Assembly (NCBI RefSeq): GCF_900964775.1 | Contig: NC_041825.1 | Coordinates: 1,710,001-1,774,000 of the forward strand | Direction of reading: 5' to 3' | DNA from: Scleropages formosus | Taxonomy: Eukaryota; Chordata; Actinopteri; Osteoglossiformes; Osteoglossidae | Length of the DNA stretch: 64,000 bases | Part shown: positions 11,018-29,547 of the stretch, one piece after another | Layout of the letters: each line of letters begins with the position of its first letter | Numbering within the stretch: position 1 is the first letter of the stretch | Position numbers and translations under genes: made by a program | The notes under the pieces: generated by a model | The model's input: the letters and a program-made list of their open reading frames with translations, nothing else | Database searches by the model: none | What the model was told of the DNA's origin: nothing

Positions 11018-13470
11018 CTAACCCCAGTTGACCTGATCCTCCTCAGTGATGGGCAGTATTTCAGTTACCAACCCAGTTCCAATGGTCCTGTTTCCATCTC
11101 TCAAAGTGAACCTCTGACCCTTTTCCAAGACCATGGGCTGCCGGAGCGTCAGGATTAGTGATGCGTCCTCCCCTGGCATAATCATCTCCTGGAAACGAGG
11201 AGGGAACCAAGGAGAGTTAATGAAAGTGCGGGACATTTAGGATGATGGTGAAAGGTCGACAGAGCGGGAGGCACCTTGTCTCCAGGTAGGATGATCCTAC
11301 AGGCCATGTCCCAGGTAAGAGAAAACATGACAGGCATGAAGTTGGTCATGAAGGGCTTATGTCTTCCACCCTCCTCCTTACTGAGCACGTACACCTGCAA
11401 CACCAACAAGAAGCTCTTTGTTATCAAAGCCACTGTTCAAGGTGAAGAACTACAGCTACACAACCAGGGATACACAATGTGTACAGGGATGTGAAAGGCG
11501 GAGTATCGCAAGCCAGACCTGCGCCTTCACTTTCTGGTGCGGCTTGATGGACCCTGGCTTGCTCATGACCATCCCCCTCCTGACGTCGTCCCTCTTCAGT
11601 CCTCTCACCAAGGCCCCCATGTTGTCCCCCGCCTCAGCTCGCTCCAGAGACTGGTGGAACATCTCGATGCCTGAAATGTGTCGAAAACATGCTTTCTGCT
11701 CTGTCCGTTTGCATAAATACAGTTTAACCACAGCGTTTAAAAACATTCATCTTCAGCGACCTACGTTTTAATGAATCCGTTCTGTTCCTGAAAACGTAAG
11801 CACCGTTTTATTGCACTATTATTTTTTTCACACTTCCTCCAATACTAACTCTCCATTTGATTTCATTCACTTAGTCCTTTGTCCTCAGAGAGCTCGTCCC
11901 CTACAAACAACAGCCTTACATTTTGGTGTTGGTATCGACCGCCAAAGAATTTTGTGTGACTCTTGGCTGAAATAAAACCTGTTCCTTTCCAGCTAAACCC
12001 AAACAGTGCTGCGAGTTTCAACATGGACTTGTTACTCCCCACAATTTGTCGGCCTCAGTTCGTTCTCACCTACACGAACTCAGACACGTACTGTATTCCA
12101 TGGTTCGGAAAGGGTAGAACCGGGGAACCCACAGCCGTCTGGTACCTTCCAGAAGGTGTGTGGCCGAGAAGGCTTTGCTTCACGGTTAGTTTTAGGGGCA
12201 GAACAATGATGGTGCTGAAAATGCGCGCAGCGGAGCACTTTATTCGATGGGGGTGCGGGTTCGAGAGAACAGGTTTATTTCAGGGCCAAGCACACCGACA
12301 CCATGCCGCGTAACAAGGGCTGTATTTCATGGCATCGGCCTGCGGGACGATGCCTTGAGGCCCCTGGGTTATAGTTAAAAACTGTGGTTATTACATTGGT
12401 CAGAAACAGCCGAGGGCCCCAAAGCCTGCAGAGGAGTGACCTTGACAATGAGGAGCTACATGAACTTGTACGTAATGTTCAAAGTCCAACAACGACCTTC
12501 AACTGTTTCTGCCTCATTTCCTGCAGGTTTCAACCCTACGAATACAAAGGGGAACCAAAATGTCCCACTGGGCAACAGTGGTGTAAAAACCAAAACGGAC
12601 CTCATTGCTCACCTGTCACAACTGACTTGAAGGAGCGACTGTGTCCTACGAATTCACACTCGTCTCCCTTCTTGATGACCCCTCTCTCGAGTGTCCCCGT
12701 TACCACGGTACCCCTGCCTGACGGACAAAGAGCACAAGAGCTTCCTTCAGCAAAACCAGACACAAACAGGTAAGGTGGTACAATTTCACTGTTGTGCGAC
12801 TCCAGGCTCGGCACAGCTTGTTGGCGCCACCTACGGGCCGGAGTCGAGCGGTGCACGTACCCGGAATGGAGTGAACCGTCTCGATGGGCATGAGGAAGGG
12901 CTTGTCCAGCTCTCTCTTGGGCAGAGGAACGTAGTTGTCCACGACTTCGAGGAGCTTCAGCACGGCTTTGGCTCCCATCTCAGGGTTCCTGTTCTGAGAA
13001 AACCAACGACGTCCAACAGCCCCAAGAGCAAGGTGAGAGTTCGCTTAGCAAGACACCCTGCCTTCCCAGCTCTGCTGCAGCAACTCCGCGAGACGTGTGA
13101 CTCCCAAGAGCCCCGAGCCAACATCTACCACAGTAATGCAGCAAACTGCAGCTACCTGACCTGTGAGAGGCACTGCTCTGCTGGTGTAATGAACAGGAAT
13201 TCCTCAGATAAACTCATATTTCCTGAAGGACATTTTGATACAGTTGCTGAAGATTTGCAGCTGTGCATCATCATCCAAAGCTGGATACCACATCTGTGGG
13301 TAACTTTACATCAAAGTGCCACAGCAACATGGGAAGAGTGCTGGAACAATCGGTGCTTTTATTAGACAATGTCATTGTCTGTGACAGAATAGGTGTGTGT
13401 GGGGGGGTGATTTCCACCTTGCACTACCCCAGGCAACACCATTCACTCTGCCTCCATCCTTATCTCTAAT

Positions 13471-13504
<34 letters not shown>

Positions 13505-16500
13505 ATAAACAGTTTTATTGGGAACAAAGGTCCTTTAGGACCCTTCGATGTCCCTCCTCCCTTTTCGCCCTCCCCCCCTCACCTCGAGGGCACACAGGGC
13601 AGAGCCGGTGACAACGGGGGTGTTTTCTCCATCATAGCCGAATTCTGTGAGCAGCTCTCGAATCTCCATCTCAACCAGATCCAGCATCTCCGGGTCCTCG
13701 ACGGCATCGGCCTTGTTGATGAACACCACGACGTGCTCCACGCCAATCTGCCGTGCCAGCAGCAGGTGCTCCCGGGTCTGGGGCATCTGTCCATCGGTGG
13801 CAGCGACCACCAGAATGCAGCCGTCCAGCTGCGCTGTTCCCGTGATCATGTTCTAATGTACAGTCATGGACAAATTGCAGGTTGGTCAGTGGCCGCTAAT
13901 GTGAGCACAGGACACACACACACACACACAAAAAAAAAAAAAAAACAGCTTTTGGCCACATCTACTTGCTCTGCTTTTCAAGCATTTTTTCTTTAAACAC
14001 TAAATTCAATACACTGATTGGCTGCAGAAGATGATTTTTATTCCTTTCAATGACTATGTCTGTGACAAAAGTCCATGTAAGAACTGAGATATTTATGTAG
14101 ATATAACCATCTCACTGTAACTACTTCAAGAAAAGCGCAATTTAAAGTGTGCTTTAGTGCACACGCAGCAGCTGTTGGGTGCCCTTCGTGGCAGTACCTT
14201 GACATAGTCAGCATGTCCTGGACAGTCGGTGTGTGAGTAATGTCTGTTGGGGGTGACGTACTCCACGTGCGACGCGTTGATGGTAATACCCCTAGCCTTC
14301 TCCTCGGGCGCATTGTCGATGTCCTCGTACTTCTTATAGCGAGTTCCTCCTGCATCGGCCAGCACTGAAGAACAGAACAACCAGCACACTCCACTGCTTA
14401 GAAGCATCGTGCTGAAAGAAAACAGAGACCCCTCACTCAACCACCCTCCCACCCAGCTGCATCTCTCTCCACTGGCTTCCCTCATCTGCCCGTATCAAAC
14501 TGGAGAGTCTCGTTACGACCTACAAGACCATCATCAACACATCGTCTCCCTGATGCCTACAGGACCTGACCACTCGCTACGCTCCAGCCAGACTCCTACA
14601 CTCCTCTGCCTCTGATCACCTGGTGATCCCACACACAAGAGGTCGTAAATCAAAAACCTGCATGTTTTCGATTCTGGCTTCAGCGTGGTGGAATGAACCC
14701 CCTCTCTAACTCAGAACTGTTGAATTCCTCTCAAGATTCAAGAAGGGTCCCAAAACAATGGTTTCAGACCCTTTTCTGACCTGATCCCCTCTCTGCTCCC
14801 TAAACTTACAACACATTATCTGTTATTTTCAAACAAGTAAATGGTAATTAGATCATTTATTATATTCCCAATCGACTATCTGTAGCTACTTGTGTAAAGT
14901 GTGTAAACAAAGACAGAGGTGTTGGACTAAGTGAAGGTACTTCTAGAACCACTTGCCTCTGTATACATCGGTCTACCCCCCATCTGCTGGCAACATGCAT
15001 TTTTGTTTACCCTCAGTTGTATGTCATTTTGGAGAAAAATGACTGCTAAACAAATAAATGGAAATGTGAGATGTAAAGCAGCTCAGCATGATGCTACATG
15101 AATAAAAGTAGCTTTGATGCATTTACTCAGAGAAAGTGTTAACACAGAAGCGCACTGTATGCGGTTCCCTCAACCATTTATAAATCCCGCCAAGGGAGAC
15201 CCAGTACACTCTGGAGAGGTTGTACCTCTCAGCTGGCCTGGAAACACCTGAGGATCTCCAGGAGAAGCTGGAGAAAGGATGGTTTGGGTCTGTCTGCTTT
15301 GTCTGCTCCCACCACACCCCTCACGAGGACAAGCGAGAAGAAGCCAACTGACCGACTGTATCATCACACATATGCTTTTGAAAAATTACCCTTGGTGATG
15401 GCTGCAGTGAGCGTAGTTTTGCCATGGTCGACATGTCCAATTGTGCCAATGTTGACATGGGGCTTGTCCCTCACAAACACCTTCTTGGCCTCTGCAGCAA
15501 ATCCTCTTTGGGCAAGAGGGACAGCACACTGAAAAAGGAGAGGGAACGAGAGACAGGTGGTACACAAGGTCCTGGATTGCAATGCGGCCTTCAAAGAACT
15601 TCAGGAGGGGAGACAAACATTTCCTTCACTACGGCGTGACCAGGCAAACACTCACCAGCCTGTAAGACTTGTGCACCAGAAGCCATGATGTTGAGAGCTG
15701 GAGGGCTACACACAGAGCCATTAATGAGGACAATTACATTAGTTAGAGTAATAAATACAGTACATTCTCAAAGCACAAATGTATTTGCGTTTATTCATCA
15801 AGCTCAGACTTTTCTCCAGAGAAACTTACAATGTTAAACTACTTACAACTATTTGAGCATTTATGCTGCTTGGTAACTTTAATGGAGCAATCTAGGATAA
15901 ATACCCTGACCAGCTACGACAGCTGGAGGTGGGATGTGAACCTGAAACCTTTGGGTCCAAAAGCAGCTGCTATAACTGGCACTACAGTACCAATCAGGCC
16001 CATGAGAATATTATTACTACTATTATTATTATTAAACACCATTTATTAAAATACAATATTGTGGCATAAATGTTTACTACTACTGTCTCTCTTCACTACT
16101 GTATATTAAAGCCAGGGGAATTAATGCACCAGGACTTGTGCCGGTTCACTTATCGATGAGGTACAGGCAAAAAAAAATGTAACTTTGAGCAACTAAACTA
16201 TAGTTACACAACAAGCAAGGCTTTTTCGAGCAGCAATAAATATTATAATATATCAGCAGCCTCACTGTACAATCAAATTTCTGTCAGGCTGATCGCCGGG
16301 CATGTATGGTAGGCTAAAACAGCAGGCTTTTAGTTGTCGAGTGAGTACTGTACTGGCACTGGTCCATTTTCCCAAATGAAATGATCATGTAAGATTGTTT
16401 CTCAAAACTAACATGACCTTAAGGCTTAAATTAAAGCTAAGTTACTGCCTGCCTGTAGTCGTGCTGCACACAGACAGTGAGGACTACGCTCTCTTTTATG

Positions 16501-16664
16501 CAGCTTGAACGACTAAACGTTTTAATAACGGTACGTTTTCATCGCTACCTGTTATCGGAATACCTTCCGCGCGACAACTTGTGTCAAAAGACACAATTTA
16601 CATGTACAAAGCGCGTGACTTTACCGGAGGACAGACACGAGCGAAGCCCCATGAGCGCCGCCAT
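11018..16664 (-). CDS. tufm: Mitochondrial elongation factor Tu
   Basis: Delivers aminoacyl-tRNA to the mitochondrial ribosome in a GTP-dependent cycle. Ten coding exons on the minus strand: 16664-16625, 15705-15656, 15528-15390, 14364-14198, 13852-13583, 12993-12861, 12717-12613, 11670-11519, 11394-11275, 11188-11018. The lengths sum to 1347 nt (448 aa, close to the human length) and all phases join. The start [13 protein letters not shown] opens an Arg/Ser/Leu-rich presequence running to about residue 45 (ends RGFAAEAKK). GTPase motifs are intact: GHVDHGKTT (P-loop), RGITI (switch I), DCPGH, NKAD, and SAL. Domains 2-3 follow ([52 protein letters not shown]), ending in VNWG. For exon 2 the acceptor before CCCTCCAG was chosen because only it keeps frame. 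The gene is embedded with an L2 fragment and SINEs in introns. A possible polyadenylation signal (minus strand) is at 10636-10641. It looks fully functional. Confidence 0.97.
13470..13502. repeat. (GT)n microsatellite in a tufm intron
   Basis: Pure GT dinucleotide run about 80 bases from the exon ending at 13583. Confidence 0.9.
14430..15075 (+). mobile_element. L2-like LINE 3' fragment in a tufm intron
   Basis: Broken + strand frames give CISLHWLP, then YDLQDHHQH-like and LRS.. segments, and later SAWWNEPPL and RFKKGPKT. They parallel the cleaner copies at 34.3 kb and 60.7 kb. The 3' tail at about 15020-15075 (ttttggagaaaaatgactgc, then taaatggaaatg) is the family's terminal sequence. Inserted opposite to tufm transcription. 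Confidence 0.7.
15795..16005 (-). mobile_element. SINE family B copy in tufm intron 1
   Basis: Reverse orientation: tail ttttctccagagaaacttac, body gagcaatctaggataaatac, and the B-box complement gggatgtgaacctgaaacc. A (TTA)n run at 16013-16034 follows on its right. Confidence 0.65.
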
Positions 16665-16830
16665 CTTGAGGGTCGGAGGAGGTTTCGGCGCGCATGCGCA
16701 CTGCAAAACACTTGATTGGCGTCAGCGGTCAATTAAAATACTGCCCGTGCGGCGCCGGATCGTGACACCGGAAGCAGGAAGTCTTTTCCTGGTCATCCGG
16801 GCGGAAACCGGTGACTGCATGTAAAACGTA
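16560..16830 (-). promoter_or_regulatory. tufm promoter region
   Basis: CpG-enriched sequence surrounds the tufm start codon at 16664 and extends upstream (to the right) through ggaagcaggaagtctt. The ccggaag-type words there resemble ETS sites common in mitochondrial-gene promoters. No TATA box is obvious. Transcription start is not determinable. Confidence 0.5.
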
Positions 16831-17319
16831 CCTGTTATCTTTTTGTGCTGAAACGAAAGCAGAGCTTAAGCTCTAGGGCGCCTTGCTATATTACACTTTC
16901 CACTTTATATTTACTGTCCTTTCACCATAAGCAGGAGAACAGCAGAAACGAACGAAGTACTATGGCATGAGCCTCGCGCCGCACCGCACCGCACCGCATC
17001 CCAGCTCGCACGAGACGCGGGCCGCATGCAGACACGCGCTACAAATTATAATATACAGACGTGACGATAATCGTACAACTTACTTAGACAAGCCAGGCAA
17101 CAACCAGCCACTGAACTCTGGAGGAAGAAGTGTACTGTACTTCACTGCCCAGTTCAGTGAACTTCTTGATTCATGAATGAAAGTAGTAGCTGAGCCAATG
17201 AAGTATTCATTTCTGGTTATTCCTTTTACTACGATTTACTGTGTTAAGATACAGCTTTGCTTTGTTTAAAATGTGTTAATGATTGTTTCGACATTCGGTT
17301 ACCGGGGCACCAGTCCATC

Positions 17320-17433
17320 TCACTCACTCACTCACTCACTCACACTAACCGTTACCTGGAAGCAGTGATGGACCAGCACATCCTCTCCACTGAACCCTAT
17401 GCTTCCAGGATGGACTCCAGACCCCCCTAAGAC

Positions 17434-17466
<33 letters not shown>

Positions 17467-17470
17467 CACA
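17320..17470. repeat. Simple repeats: (CTCA)n and a poly-A run
   Basis: (ctca)n occupies about 17317-17344 and an uninterrupted A-run lies at about 17439-17466. Otherwise the 16.85-18.0 kb intergenic stretch shows no gene. Confidence 0.8.
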
Positions 17471-17574
17471 GAGGAGGAAAGCCACTCAGGTCCAGACTTC
17501 CAGCTGCGTGTATAACGTTTACTTGAGCCCATTGTTTCCTGCTGCTCCGCACACCCGACACTGAAGACACACTC

Positions 17575-17715
17575 CAGTAGGAGAGCGGGTCGAGTCCCAG
17601 CTACAGCCCACCAAGTTCTGTAGTCCCCTTGATCAAGGTATTTTCCCCTCAGTTGATACAATCAGAATGCGCTGCTGTATAAATGAGTTAATCCATGAAA
17701 AACATGCTGTGAAAC
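17575..17715 (+). mobile_element. SINE family B remnant
   Basis: B-box (gggtcgagtcccagctac), the ttgatcaaggtattttcc body block and ctgtataaatgagttaat are recognisable. The tRNA-like start is lost. Confidence 0.5.
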
Positions 17716-18010
17716 ACTAAACTTGTTTGGAAAAAGGTGTCCCCTGAAATAAAAGTAAACACTGGTCTATAGTGAAGAGGCTGCAGTGTCAAATGCTGAA
17801 AGGCAAGAAAAAGTAACTTTCATTGCAGTGTATTCTGTCCTGCTGTCTTACTGTGCAATGGAATTCTAACACTTGGTGTAGGCCAATCATTGACAATCTA
17901 AAAGGTTTACTTTTCAAAACACTGCTTTACAACTTACGTTCTACTCCAATCCAACAATTTAAACAAGGGGGAAAAAAAAAAAATCACAAAGATTCATTTT
18001 TTAATAAATC

Positions 18011-18016
18011 TTTATT
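18011..18016 (-). terminator. Polyadenylation signal of the PP1 gene
   Basis: AATAAA on the minus strand (tttatt on +), about 620 bases past the stop codon at 18633. It fits a short 3' UTR. Confidence 0.55.
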
Positions 18017-18632
18017 GATCATTGACTTCCAATGAAATACTAAAACATTTTTTCCCCTCAGTAATCAATATAAACAAAATATTTTGCGCCACATCTCAAT
18101 TTTGTTGGCAATTTGAATTTGATTTGCAAAGACCTGTAAGTCTGTACATAACCTCAGTATTTGTATGTTAAGCACAACACTTTTTACAAACCAATATAAA
18201 TGAAATATTCTCGTTTTCGGTGGCTCCCAAGAGAACCGCTCACCCTCTACTGCTGCACGAGAAACGTCGGTGTTCAATTAAAATTAACAGCACAAAGCCA
18301 ATTAAAAAAAAAAAAAAGATGCACCATTCCTCCAAGGCTGTCTCATCAGCCCTCTTCTCCAGCGAATATTTGTGAAGTCATTTCAATCGACCCACTGAAG
18401 ACGACAGAGGAACAGACCAGAAACAAGGAGAAAGGAAACTGTATTCAACTTCTCTCAGGCATAAACACACACGCGCGAACACACACACACACACGTAACG
18501 TAACTCTAAAACAGTTACAAACATTAAGAATTAATTGGGGGAACTAGAGCCTGGATGCTGGTCCTATTTGTTTGGTAGCAAAAGAGAGAAGGGAGGTAGA
18601 AGAGGAGAAAGGTGTGAGACGTTCAGCACGTG

Positions 18633-23864
<5,232 letters not shown>

Positions 23865-24342
23865 TTTTAGCACCTTGTCGCTCTCACACGATCCTTTTCT
23901 TCGCTTCCTATTTAAAAGCGACGCGACGGACTCGTTTGCCGTGACCCCCCCCTCCCAGCGCCGCTCGCTCGCTCGCTCGCTCGCTCGCTCGCTGACGCTG
24001 AGGTACTTCTTCTTACGGCTCCGCTCGGCTCAGGCACCCAAAGTGCTTTGTAAGTGCCCTTAGGTAAGCTAAGAGAGATCGGAACTGTGGAACAAACACA
24101 TAAGTATCGTTTCAATGTCGAAAAAAGGTGGACAAAATATGTTCGCGTCGCCTGATACTTCGACTCGCTCCAACTCTCTTTCTCTGCCTCGGCAGAACTT
24201 TAAAACTGCAGCGTTTCTCGGCGAAGGGGGAGGAGCGTACGTACGCATCTCATTCCGTTCTCTCAGGTGATTGGCTTTGAAGTGACGTTCGAAGCAAAAC
24301 CCTGGCTGGTGATTGGATAAACGGCGGGTCTAGCACGAGGCT

Positions 24343-24382
<40 letters not shown>

Positions 24383-24696
24383 GTTTCCAAGGCTGTGACG
24401 TCACAGCGTTGAAAGGGATGGCCGTGCGTTTCGGCGTCTGTTTCTGCTGTGACGCAGTACGTAACGTTCGCTGTTGCGCGAGGTACGTTTGACAGCATGA
24501 AGGAATTCGCGCTCAGGTGTCGAGATCTCGTCAAAAACCACCGGAGATCCTACAGAAAGTGCGCTAAATCTGTGTAGATTCACTCAGAAATTGTGGCGGG
24601 ACCTTCTAAATGCGCTGGAACCCGGTTTTCGGCTCATTTCTCCTTTTCTTTTAAACAAATATTACTTGGATTTACTAAATATGAGAGAGACAAGAG

Positions 24697-25200
24697 TTTT
24701 TTTTTTTTTTTTTTTAACAATTCAAACACTCACGAACATTAATCCAGAACAATCACCCTAGCCAAGGGGAAGTAAACAAAAAACATAAGTAAAAAAATAA
24801 AAATAAATGCACAAAAAATTTACACAACATTCCAATAGCCAGAGACATTACATCAACACCCTAAAAATATTACGATAATGTACAGTCTTAATGGCCTTTT
24901 TATTATTACACTCCTCAATAGTGTTTATATACTGCTTAAATTCTTCAAGAAAAACAGAAAATATAGTTTTTTTATCAGCAAATTTGGACCTGTGTATGTG
25001 ATATTTGGCTGAAATGATTAATAAATTAACGATATATACGTGTTTCTCTATACTTCTACCAAAATGTAAGAATCTAAACTACAATTCAACATTATCAAAA
25101 CACTGTTCTAATTTCTGGAAACCCAAAAGCATCTGTTCTGTTTTGCTTTATTTGTTTTGTTTAACTTTTTTTTTTGTTGTTGTCTTTATACTGCTCATTT
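24697..25200 (-). mobile_element. L1-like LINE 3' end, left member of an inverted pair
   Basis: A T-run at 24697-24715 is the poly-A tail of a minus-strand insertion. The sequence to its right is the reverse complement, with substitutions, of 27430-27800; for example ctgcttaaattcttcaagaa here pairs with ttcttgaagaatttaagcag there. It is more decayed than the right copy. Confidence 0.75.
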
Positions 25201-25770
25201 AATCAAAGAAAATAACTGATAAATAGTGGTATGATGATGGCCTAGTAATTGCAGTTTAGGAGAGCAAATACTGTAGTTTGAATTTATAAGTGAATTCTCT
25301 TACTTTATTGAAAATAACAAGTCACGGTCATATTTAAAGTTTAATTAATCTTGCTCTATCCCTTAACTATGTCCATCATCTTTAAAAAATGTGTAATTTA
25401 AAATTTAAATCATTAGAGGCTGGGTTGTGGAAATCACTGTAATTTTTTACTATTTCAATTAGCAAATGTTACCCTCCATCACACCTTTCATAAAGTAATT
25501 TTCCTTCCTAAGCTCTCAGCCTGCTTTGTGGATCAGATGGAGAGACCTTTGGAGGGACTGAAATCAACACTGAAATCCTCATGAGGACAAAGTCCTCAAA
25601 TTTTTCCTAGTGTGAGACACATAAATTTATCAGTGTATTATTCTGAGAAACTTAAGGTAGGTAAACAATCAACAACTAAAGAAATAATAGATACATGACA
25701 ATAAATATCATTTAGATATAAGTACAAAGGGTGCAAATAATTGCAAAGTATAGCTTTCCTATTAGTTTAT

Positions 25771-25968
25771 TTAATCTGCTCTCAGAAAGTAAAGGCCGTT
25801 GTGGTTTTTCTGGTGCAGAGAGAGTCTCGCTGTTGCAGGTCCACTCCAGCGTGTTGTCCAAGCCGCCTCCTCCACTTTCACACCATCACTGGTCACTAAA
25901 CACAGTGGACCCTTGGACATCCTCAAGTCCATCACACGCTCTTTTGCCTTCTCAGTGCTGAGCTGCAC
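25771..25968 (-). mobile_element. LINE polymerase fragment (L2/Rex1-like)
   Basis: The minus strand encodes LSTEKAKERVMDLRMSKG-PLCL and ends in LHQKNHNGLYFLR. These match the (N)TSKTKEMV.DFR...PL and KAQQRLYFLR landmarks of LINE reverse transcriptases, with an internal scramble between them. Short and inactive. Confidence 0.6.
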
Positions 25969-26090
25969 CTGATTCCCTGTGTATTACTCAAGAGTCGTTC
26001 ACCGAGCCTCCACTCGTGCTCCTGCCCACCCCCGACACACCCAGCTGTTGCTGCATCATCTGAGAACTTCTAAAAATGGCATGACTCCAC

Positions 26091-26308
26091 GTTGTAACTC
26101 ACACACACTTTCTGAACCACTTGTCCCATAGGGGGTCGCGGGGAACCAGAGCCTAACCTGGCAACACAGGGCGAAAGGCCATAGGGGGAGGGGACACACC
26201 CAGGACAGGACGCCAGTCCATCGCAAGGCACCCCAAGTGGGACTCGAACCCCAGACCCAATGGAGAGCAGTACCTGGTCCAACCCACTGCGCCACTGCGT
26301 TGTAACTC
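26091..26308 (-). mobile_element. SINE family A copy with target-site duplication
   Basis: Direct repeat gttgtaactc at 26091-26100 and 26299-26308 brackets a full reverse-oriented copy with a short CA tail. Confidence 0.9.
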
Positions 26309-27169
26309 CAATCATTAAATATTTTAAGCCAAGTAAAAATTTTCACTGGATCAAAGCTAATAATAATTCTTTTTATTCCCACAGAAAAATAGTAACGTAA
26401 CTGGGACCACAGTCGATGCAACAAAAGTGACCACTCAGTCATCTACATTACTGTACATAAATGCATTGCCATTGAATCGCACAGAGGAGCAGTCAGAGAG
26501 GACAAACTGCTTATTATAGTGCAGTGAAGGTGTTACTTTATCTTCTTAATCTGCTTTACCTTCTTTGAGCGTGACCTTCTTTAGAACCCGTGCCCTTAAT
26601 TCGTTCCTACAGCTTTTAATGAACACCAATGGTTTGCAGTTTAAACGCAGAATATTTTCAGCAATAAATAGTGTAAAAATCTTTTCCGTATTTTTAAAAT
26701 TTATTCCTGTAGTTTCAGCCACTATACAGCAACTCAAAATAATCCCTAGAAATTAATAATAAAGTATTCCCAGAGTAGATCCTTTGGTTTTGCATTGTAC
26801 AGCCTAGGAAAACTGACATCACAGAAATGTAAAATCACAAACATATCAGTTTTTGAATGGAGGTTAACAAAAATTAGATGGCAATATTGCAACTCAGTTA
26901 CATTTGCCTTGTACTGGTTTATGGGAATATTGAAGAGCACACCAGGTTTTGGTTTGGATGAAAGGTGTCCTATGAGGCGAACATATGGAAGAGCAAAGAA
27001 ATGTGCAAACCGTCAGAGTGATGGAGAAAATTAAAGTGAGATCTTGAGACTGAGACAATCTGACATATGAATTGCCTCTCACTTTTTTTCTGCAAAGCTT
27101 TGAAACACTGCTTTGGAATCACGCTTCTGCATCTAAGTGTCTCTTTCTGTTGATTTAATGAACACATTG

Positions 27170-27840
27170 TATTTTCTATGAGATGTACATCAATTTGGGG
27201 AAAAGTGTCTGCTAAATGAACACATGTAAATGTAAAGTTTATTTCAACAAGCTCTGAATGCTCATATCCATTGTGTTTTCACTCAGCTATGAAGAGACAA
27301 AGTTATGCAATGTGCCATATAATCCTTTCCAGTTTTTTGAGGTAGTAAAAGTAATTCCCAAAGAATGTAAATTTTATTTTGCTATGGAGAGATGTCTGAA
27401 TTTATTATCGATAAACTGTGTAAGGATTTTGCTTTGCACTACGAATATGCACTGTTTAGATTCTTACATTTTGATAGAAGTACAGAGAAACAGGTATATA
27501 TCATTAATTTATTCATCATTTTAGCCAAATATCACACACACAGGTCCAAATTTGCTAATGAAAAACCTATATTTTCTGTTTTTCTTGAAGAATTTAAGCA
27601 GTATATAAACATTATTGAGGAGTGTAATAATAAGGCCATTAAGACTGCACATTATTGTAATATTTTTAGGGTGTTGATGTAATGTGTCTGATTATTGGAG
27701 TGTTATCTGATGTTTTGTGTATTTATTCTTTATTTTTTGTTTCTTTATTTCCCCCTGTCTAGGTTTGATTGTTCTGGACTAATCTGTCTTGTGAGTGTTT
27801 GAGTTGTTTACTACTACTAATAATAATAATAATAATGTAA
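27170..27840 (+). mobile_element. L1-like LINE 3' end, right member of the inverted pair
   Basis: A + strand frame (27392-27682) reads FIIDKLCKDFALHYEYALF, then IILAKYHTHRSKFANEKPIF and IEECNNKAIKTAHYCNIFRV before TAA. The (I)LAKYHIHK.K ... KAIKT block is typical of the ORF2 C-terminus in fish L1-like elements. A (TAA)n run at 27817-27835 ends it. SINE/L2-type tails (gaaaagtgtctgctaaatg and a similar one) flank it at 27190-27235 and 27870-27925. Confidence 0.8.
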
Positions 27841-27954
27841 ATTTATTATTCTAATTACTCCTATGAGATGTACGTCGATTTGGAGAAAAGCCTCTGCTAA
27901 ATGAATACATGTCAATGTAAAATACGCATTTTACTACCATTTCTTCGCAGTGCA

Positions 27955-28330
27955 TTAGCCCTTGAGACTACTTCCGGTTCTTACGGCACCCGACGGAAGT
28001 GACGCAATAAGGCGCCTCCCTCCCGTTACCGCCCTCTTCCGTCTCCCCGGCGGCAGCGAACGAATGATGCAATATGTTTGCGACGTCCTTATGCGATTCA
28101 TTCCTGAGTGAAAGTGCTCTGTTTGTTTTTTTCACCCCTCCCCTCGAAAAAAACAATGAATTGAGGAGTTTGTGAACCACTAAATATACATCTGCGTGTT
28201 GTAATAAGAAGGCGACTTCAACATGAAGCTCTTACATAAAGACATAGAGAAAGACAACGCCGGGTAAGTAAGTAACGACGGCGGGTTTCGGGGGGGCGGA
28301 GGAGGAGGAACAAAAACAGCCGCGGGAATT
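27955..28330 (+). promoter_or_regulatory. pelo promoter region
   Basis: CpG-rich sequence (cacccgacggaagtgacgc and neighbours) lies just upstream of the pelo ATG at 28223 and continues into the first intron. The ccggttc/cggaag words are ETS-like, typical of housekeeping promoters. Confidence 0.5.
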
Positions 28331-29337
28331 TAGTGAGACACAAACTAAAAAACGTTCATTTCTGTCGTGGGAGGAGGAGGAGGAGGAGGAGGAGGTAACA
28401 GAACAGTGATCCGTTCACGAGGAACTAACATGATGATGATCAGAGGTCGTAATGTTTCGGACTCGTCGGAGCCGCAGCAGCAGCAGTCCCGAATCCGGCC
28501 GCCCGGTCGGAGACTGAGTCGTCAGAGTTGCCGGTCCACGTGACACACGTGCCTTTGGACTGTGGGAGGAAACCGGAGCGACCTGAGGAGCCTCAAGCGG
28601 AGAACGTGCCAGAGTACCCCTCACACACAGATCGAGCTGGGTTCGGACCCAGAGCCCGGCGGGAGCGGTGACCTGAGACTCAGTCGAGAGGGGTTTTCGC
28701 TTCCTCTCCCTCTCAGTCTGTAGCAGCCCAGTGTGACTGTGATGCAACCAGAATAAACGCACAGTAGTTGGAAACGCAGGTGAAAAATGAGTGGGGCGTT
28801 ATACGGAAACAGGAATGATGAGTCTGAGTCCAATTCCCAGCATGCTTAGCAGGTGCACACAGCCGTTTGGGTGTCATCCGCTAGCACTGGAGCTAGGACT
28901 AGGACTGGAAGTAGGACTGGGGCTAGAACTGAGACTGGGACTAAAACGAGGACTGGAACCAGAGCTAGGACTGGAACCTGGACTGGGACTAGTTAGCAGT
29001 CTGAGCAGATGGGTCAGGTGGTCTGTGTGGTCGGAGATGTTCAAACACACCCCGTTGACGTCCACGTGGTGGGTTGAGCAGCACAGGTTCTCCCAAAGTG
29101 TGTGTTTAATGCAGTTGAACATGACAGAGTAACACTGCAGTGTTGAGTGTTAACATGAAGCTTGGATACTTTTCTTGTGGGTTTTCCCCATTTTTCACAC
29201 ATTTCCTTAAAACGCTTTGAAAGTTAAAGGGTTTTAAAGTCCCCGATTGTTCTTAATGTGGTTGTTGATAATTGTTTTTAACCTCAGATGTTTTTCACCG
29301 TCTGCATTTGGAAAGGTGACTGTGTGTGCAGGAGTAC

Positions 29338-29374
<37 letters not shown>

Positions 29375-29494
29375 ATGATGAGATGTTTTAATGGAAATAT
29401 GATGCGGATGTGTTCAAGTGTCTTTTCTGGAGTGTTTTTAACTTTACGGAATTTAATGAAGTTTGTGGAGGAGGGAAAAAATTCTCCAAGTTCT

Positions 29495-29547
<53 letters not shown>

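Noticed and set aside
28874-29132. Gly-Leu and Ser-Pro repeat proteins on the two strands
   Set aside because: By-products of a six-base minisatellite inside pelo intron 1.
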